DNA of 64,000 nucleotides from Couchioplanes caeruleus. Lineage in GTDB: Bacteria; Actinomycetota; Actinomycetes; Mycobacteriales; Micromonosporaceae. The position numbers and the translations under genes are program-made. The notes under the pieces are model-generated. The model was not told where the DNA came from. It searched no databases and saw only the letters and a program-made list of their open reading frames with translations. This document shows, piece by piece, positions 60,567-64,000 of the stretch (within the stretch, counting starts at the first letter, position 1; each line of letters begins with the position of its first letter). The stretch spans positions 1,054,001 through 1,118,000 of the forward strand of contig NZ_RJKL01000001.1 of assembly GCF_003751945.1 (NCBI RefSeq), written 5' to 3'.

Positions 60567-61463
60567 TCACAGGGCCTCCGCGCCGGGCCGGTCCGGGTAG
60601 ATGGCGCACAGGTACTGGTCCCAGTGGCGGCCGGCGTAGTAGTCGTGCCCGCGCAGCACCCCCTCCACCTGGAAGAGGCGCCCCTCGCCGCTGCGCACCT
60701 GCGGCCAGTTGAACCCGGGTATCTCCATGTAGATCTTGTGCAGGGGGAACGTGTGGAAGAGGTGACGGGCGAAGACGGCGACGGCGTTAGCGGCCAGCCC
60801 GGTTCCCACATACCGGGACTGGAACGCCGCGCCAAGGTAGGCATACCGCATGCTCGGATCGGCGCCGTAGCTGATCACGTGCCCGACCGGCCCATCGTCC
60901 ACGGCGCGACGGGCCACGTACTGGACCAACACCTGCTTCCACAGGTCGCCGGCGAACCGCTCGAGCGACGGCGGCGCACCCCGGTACCGCCAGCGGAAGC
61001 AGGTCTCGGGTCGGGTGGCCAGGGCGAACAGGAAACCTATGTCGTCCGGTTCCACCGGAGTCAGCCGGAAGGTCGGATCGGACAGCACGGGCGCCAGCGG
61101 GTCGTCGGACGAGTGCGGCCGCACCGCCACCTCGGCAGGACCGGACGGGCGAGGCCCGCGCCCGTCGGCCACCTGGATGGACAGCCCCGGGAAGGCCGCC
61201 CGGTCCATCAGCGACAGCACGTCACCGACGCTGACCGGCCGGTCCCGCCCGGCGTCCAGGGTGACGCCCTGGCTGCCCAGCCAGCCGAGCACGGTCATCA
61301 TGGCGAGGCTGTCCAGGGCCAGCTGGTCGACCAGCAGGGCGCCGTCGGACAGGGTTTCCGGGTCCCGGTCGATCAGCTCGCCGAGCTCCCGGCGGCGGGC
61401 CTCCCGGCGGTGCTCGTCGGTAGCGGCGCGGGCCGGTCCGGTTCGGTCGTCCACGGTGGTCAT
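60567..61463 (-). CDS. Acyl-carrier-protein-GNAT fusion
   Basis: 298 residues. Residues ~22-95 look like an acyl carrier protein with the phosphopantetheine site LALDSLAMM (Ser52) and following helix; residues ~130-290 form a GNAT-type acyltransferase (FRLTPVEPDDIGFLFALA, GHVISYGADP, GLAANAVAVFARHLF, IYMEIPGFN). A carrier fused to its own N-acyltransferase could take an acyl group loaded by the nearby adenylating enzyme and transfer it to an amine. Divergent codon use is not evident. No standard name known to me. Confidence 0.75.
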   Translation of the reverse strand: MTTVDDRTGPARAATDEHRREARRRELGELIDRDPETLSDGALLVDQLALDSLAMMTVLGWLGSQGVTLDAGRDRPVSVGDVLSLMDRAAFPGLSIQVADGRGPRPSGPAEVAVRPHSSDDPLAPVLSDPTFRLTPVEPDDIGFLFALATRPETCFRWRYRGAPPSLERFAGDLWKQVLVQYVARRAVDDGPVGHVISYGADPSMRYAYLGAAFQSRYVGTGLAANAVAVFARHLFHTFPLHKIYMEIPGFNWPQVRSGEGRLFQVEGVLRGHDYYAGRHWDQYLCAIYPDRPGAEAL

Positions 61464-61586
61464 TCGCTCGTCCCCTCCGTCGGGCTGCTGCGACGGGCCG
61501 GGCGGATACCGCGAACATCCCGACCCATGAGCCAGGCTGCAGTGCCGACCTTGCGCGCGGCTTGCGCGCCGCGGGGTGCCCCGCTG

Positions 61587-64000
61587 TCAGGCCCGGGCGA
61601 GCAGGCTCAGCGCCTGCCGCTCGGCGAAGCGATGCCCGGTCTCGCGGTACAGCCGGACGGCTCCGCGGGCGTGACTGGCCGCGGCCCGCAGTCGGCCGCG
61701 GAGCAGGTACGCCCGCGCCCAGGTGGACAGCACGTCGCCTTCGAGAACTCGAAAGCGGCAGCCGACGATCACCTCGGCCGCCTCCGCGAGGTGACCCTCG
61801 GCCTGCGGCGCGGCGCCGCCGTTGACCTCGACCTTGGCCAGTCCGAGCAGGGCCGTCGCCCGTTCGTAGGCGGCACCGGTCCGGCCGGCGATCTGCAGCG
61901 CCTCGGCGTACGCCGCCCGGGCCGGTCCCGGACGGCCCCGGCACCGGCAGACCGTGCCCAGCCAGTTCAGCGCCGCCGTCTGATACATCGGATCGCCGGT
62001 GTCGCGGAGCAGCCGTACCGCTCGGTGGGCCGATGCCACGGCACGCTCCGCGTCCGCGCGTGGCCAGTGCACCACCGTCGCGGTGCAGCGGGCGTACGCC
62101 TCGCCGATCTGGTTCCCGAGTCTCCGGTAGACGGCCAGAGCGTCTGCGGCGAGGCGCCCTGCCTGGGCGGGTTGGTCGAACGCCCAGCGCAGGGCCGCGA
62201 GGCCGAGCAGCGCGTGCCCCTCGCCGATGCGGCAGTCGATCCGGTGGTACCCGGGCAGCGCCTCGGTCAGGCAGCGGGCCGCCTCATCGAGCTGGCCGAG
62301 CTGCCAGTACGCGTGGCTGAGGTTGTCCAGCGCGGTGGCTGCGCCGGCGGTGTCGCCGAGCCGCCGGTAGATCGCGGCCGCCGCGGTCAGCTGCGCGACG
62401 GCCAATTGGGCTTGGCCGTCATGCCGGTGGGCCAGGCCCAGCAGCACTAGGGCGGCGGCCTGGCCCGTCGGCCAGTCGGCGTCCCGGGTCAGCGGCAAGG
62501 CCCGGCGGGCGTGTGCCGTCACGCCGGCACGATGGCCGGCGGCGAGGTGGGCGTGGGCGAGGTTGAGGTGGGCCGCCGCGATGGATCGGGGCCGGCCGCG
62601 CTGCTGCGCTACGTCGAGCGCCGCGGCCGCTACTGCCGTCCACTCGGACGGGACGTCATGGGGGTCGGCGCAGCCGCGCAGGGCACTGCCGAGCCGCCAG
62701 CCGGTCCGGCGGCTGGCGCAGTCGGTGCAGTCGCGGACGGCGCCGACAAGGCCGGGCAGCTCCGCGTCGATCCAGGCGGCGGCCGCCGCGGGGCCGGCGA
62801 AGGACTCGCCGCCGGTGGCCGCACTGACCGGCGGGGGGCACAGTCGCGGGCGCAGCATCGCCGCGGCGGCCCACAGCCGGGCCATCTGCCAGTCCAGCAG
62901 TGCGTCTCGGGCGCGTGCCCGCAGCTCGGGCGGGTCCGCGGCCCGGAGCCGGTCGGCGGCGAAGCGTCGCACCACGCCGTGCAACCGATACCGGTCGTCG
63001 GCGCACCGCTCGACCAGATGGACTTCGGCCAGCCCGTCCAGCATCCCCGTCGCGTCCGCCGGCGGGAGGCGGGCGAGCGCGGCCGCCGCGTCGGCCGTGA
63101 AGCCGGACGCGTCGGCCAGCGCCAACCGGCGCAGCAGCCGCCGCTGGCCGAGAGTGAGCCCCGGCAAGGAGCGGTCGAGGCTGGCCCGTACGCCGATGTC
63201 GCCGGCGTCAAGGTCGAGCGCCGTGAGCCCGTCGTCGCGGACCAGGCCGGCCGCATATCCCGCCAGTGATCCCTCCGGCCGATGCGTCAGGTTCGTCGCG
63301 ACGACGCGGACGGCGAGGGCATGCCGCCCGCAGCCGGCCACGAGGGCGGCGGCGCCACCCGGTTCGGCCCGTAGCCGGTCCGCTCCGACTGTCCGCTCCA
63401 GCAGCGCCAAGGCGTCGGCGGGGGTCAGCGGCCCGACCGGCACACGCCGCGCACCGTGCCGGGCGACCAGGCCCGGCAGCAGATGCCGGCTGGTCACCAC
63501 GACCACGCTTCCCGGCCCGCCCGGCAACAGCGGCAGGACCTGGTCGCTGCGGTCGGCGTCATCGAGCATCAGCAGCAGCTGGCGGCCCGCCGACAGCGAC
63601 CGAAACAGCGCGGCTGCCTCGGCCGGGTCGTCGGGGGTCCGCCCGGCCGACCCGCCCAGCGCCCGCAGCAGCCGGTCCAGCGCCCGCGCCGGCGTGACCG
63701 GCGCTTCTGCCCCGTGTCCGCGAAGGTCTAGGTGGAGTTGGCCGTCCGGGTACCGCGCCGCCGTCGCCCGGGCCCAGTGCAGCCCCAGCGCCGACTTGCC
63801 CGCTCCGGCCAGGCCGGTCAGCAAGAGCACGATCACCCCGCCGGACGCGTCGGCGGCCGCCAGTCGGCCCAGGGCGGCAAGCTCCGCGCGGCGACCGACA
63901 AAGTCGACGGTTCCGGGCGGCAACTGCGCCGGCACGGCGATCGCGCGGCGCGCGGCGCCGGACCGGCCGTGCGCCGCCGCCCCGACGGTGGGGACCGTAC
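61587..64000 (-). CDS. NB-ARC/TPR regulator (SARP-type), 5' end outside the window
   Basis: At least 800 residues; the frame stays open to the right window edge, so the start is missing. NB-ARC NTPase: FVGRRAELAALGRLA, Walker A GLAGAGKSAL, LLMLDDADR and GRHALAVRVVATNL; winged helix ~300-340; then TPRs to the C-terminus (AAHLNLAHAHLAAG, TALDNLSHAYWQLGQLDEAA). The upstream residues in frame (RAIAVPAQLPPGTVDF) are the usual linker after a BTAD domain in AfsR/SARP-family activators, so a DNA-binding N-terminus probably lies outside. Likely pathway-specific activator of the FAAL/ACP locus. Confidence 0.82.
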   Translation of the reverse strand, partial: TVPTVGAAAHGRSGAARRAIAVPAQLPPGTVDFVGRRAELAALGRLAAADASGGVIVLLLTGLAGAGKSALGLHWARATAARYPDGQLHLDLRGHGAEAPVTPARALDRLLRALGGSAGRTPDDPAEAAALFRSLSAGRQLLLMLDDADRSDQVLPLLPGGPGSVVVVTSRHLLPGLVARHGARRVPVGPLTPADALALLERTVGADRLRAEPGGAAALVAGCGRHALAVRVVATNLTHRPEGSLAGYAAGLVRDDGLTALDLDAGDIGVRASLDRSLPGLTLGQRRLLRRLALADASGFTADAAAALARLPPADATGMLDGLAEVHLVERCADDRYRLHGVVRRFAADRLRAADPPELRARARDALLDWQMARLWAAAAMLRPRLCPPPVSAATGGESFAGPAAAAAWIDAELPGLVGAVRDCTDCASRRTGWRLGSALRGCADPHDVPSEWTAVAAAALDVAQQRGRPRSIAAAHLNLAHAHLAAGHRAGVTAHARRALPLTRDADWPTGQAAALVLLGLAHRHDGQAQLAVAQLTAAAAIYRRLGDTAGAATALDNLSHAYWQLGQLDEAARCLTEALPGYHRIDCRIGEGHALLGLAALRWAFDQPAQAGRLAADALAVYRRLGNQIGEAYARCTATVVHWPRADAERAVASAHRAVRLLRDTGDPMYQTAALNWLGTVCRCRGRPGPARAAYAEALQIAGRTGAAYERATALLGLAKVEVNGGAAPQAEGHLAEAAEVIVGCRFRVLEGDVLSTWARAYLLRGRLRAAASHARGAVRLYRETGHRFAERQALSLLARA

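Noticed and set aside
1..64000. CRISPR arrays, rRNA and tRNA genes
   Set aside because: No spaced direct-repeat array and no recognisable tRNA or rRNA signature found by eye; short tandem repeats seen are within genes or relics.

Overview
The window is very GC-rich, with heavy third-position GC, frequent GTG starts and long antisense open frames. Gene families (SigE-family ECF sigma factor, SARP/NB-ARC-TPR regulator, actinobacterial XRE-type regulators, contractile injection genes of the actinobacterial type) point to a filamentous actinomycete, most likely Micromonosporaceae. That placement is inference from family content, not from a marker gene.

Layout. (a) 1-20 kb is accessory DNA with many gene relics: a SelB C-terminal fragment, transposase and recombinase relics, truncated DUF1877-like, DUF2625, tyrosine-phosphatase and Rieske genes, a frameshifted mobile-element replication-type gene behind iterated 15-bp palindromes, and hydrolase, TPR and TetR fragments. 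Intact genes here include an ECF sigma factor with a membrane partner, a D-2-hydroxyacid dehydrogenase, a lipoprotein, a secreted trypsin-like protease with a chitin-binding-type domain, and a zinc-uptake locus (His-rich protein, Zur-like site, ZnuA-type binding protein, ATPase, two permeases, ArsR regulator; 13.1-17.9 kb). (b) 20.2-21.7 kb holds an M48 metallopeptidase and a membrane zinc-ribbon protein, which converge on the next block. (c) 21.7-27.7 kb is one tight minus-strand operon: dynamin-like GTPase, second GTPase, C-terminally anchored membrane protein, a 44-residue acidic ORF, an EACC1-like adaptor, and a caspase-like protease. It has the architecture of NTPase-controlled bacterial conflict or suicide systems. 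(d) 28.0-54.4 kb is a complete-looking extracellular-type contractile injection system (eCIS/CIS) on the same strand: AAA+ ATPase, DUF4255 terminator, sheath, two tubes, LysM hub, gpD hub, spike, PAAR, gp25, two baseplate-J proteins, tail-protein-I-like, two fibre-like proteins and a DUF4157 effector-type protein. Most genes overlap by 4 nt. (e) 54.5-57.3 kb holds three LuxR-type regulators and a receiver-like stub. (f) 58.2-64 kb holds a fatty-acyl-AMP-ligase-like enzyme, a secreted peptidoglycan-binding protein, an ACP-GNAT fusion and the 3' part of an NB-ARC/TPR regulator that runs off the window; this looks like part of a specialised-metabolite or acyl-transfer locus.

How it may work. The CIS is transcribed toward the GTPase/caspase operon, 299 bp away. 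A CIS whose DUF4157 cargo is encoded immediately next to a GTPase-gated caspase operon is the most interesting unit here: a candidate two-tier stress- or phage-responsive cell-death locus, with its own regulators at the head. The link between the two blocks is inferred from position and orientation only.
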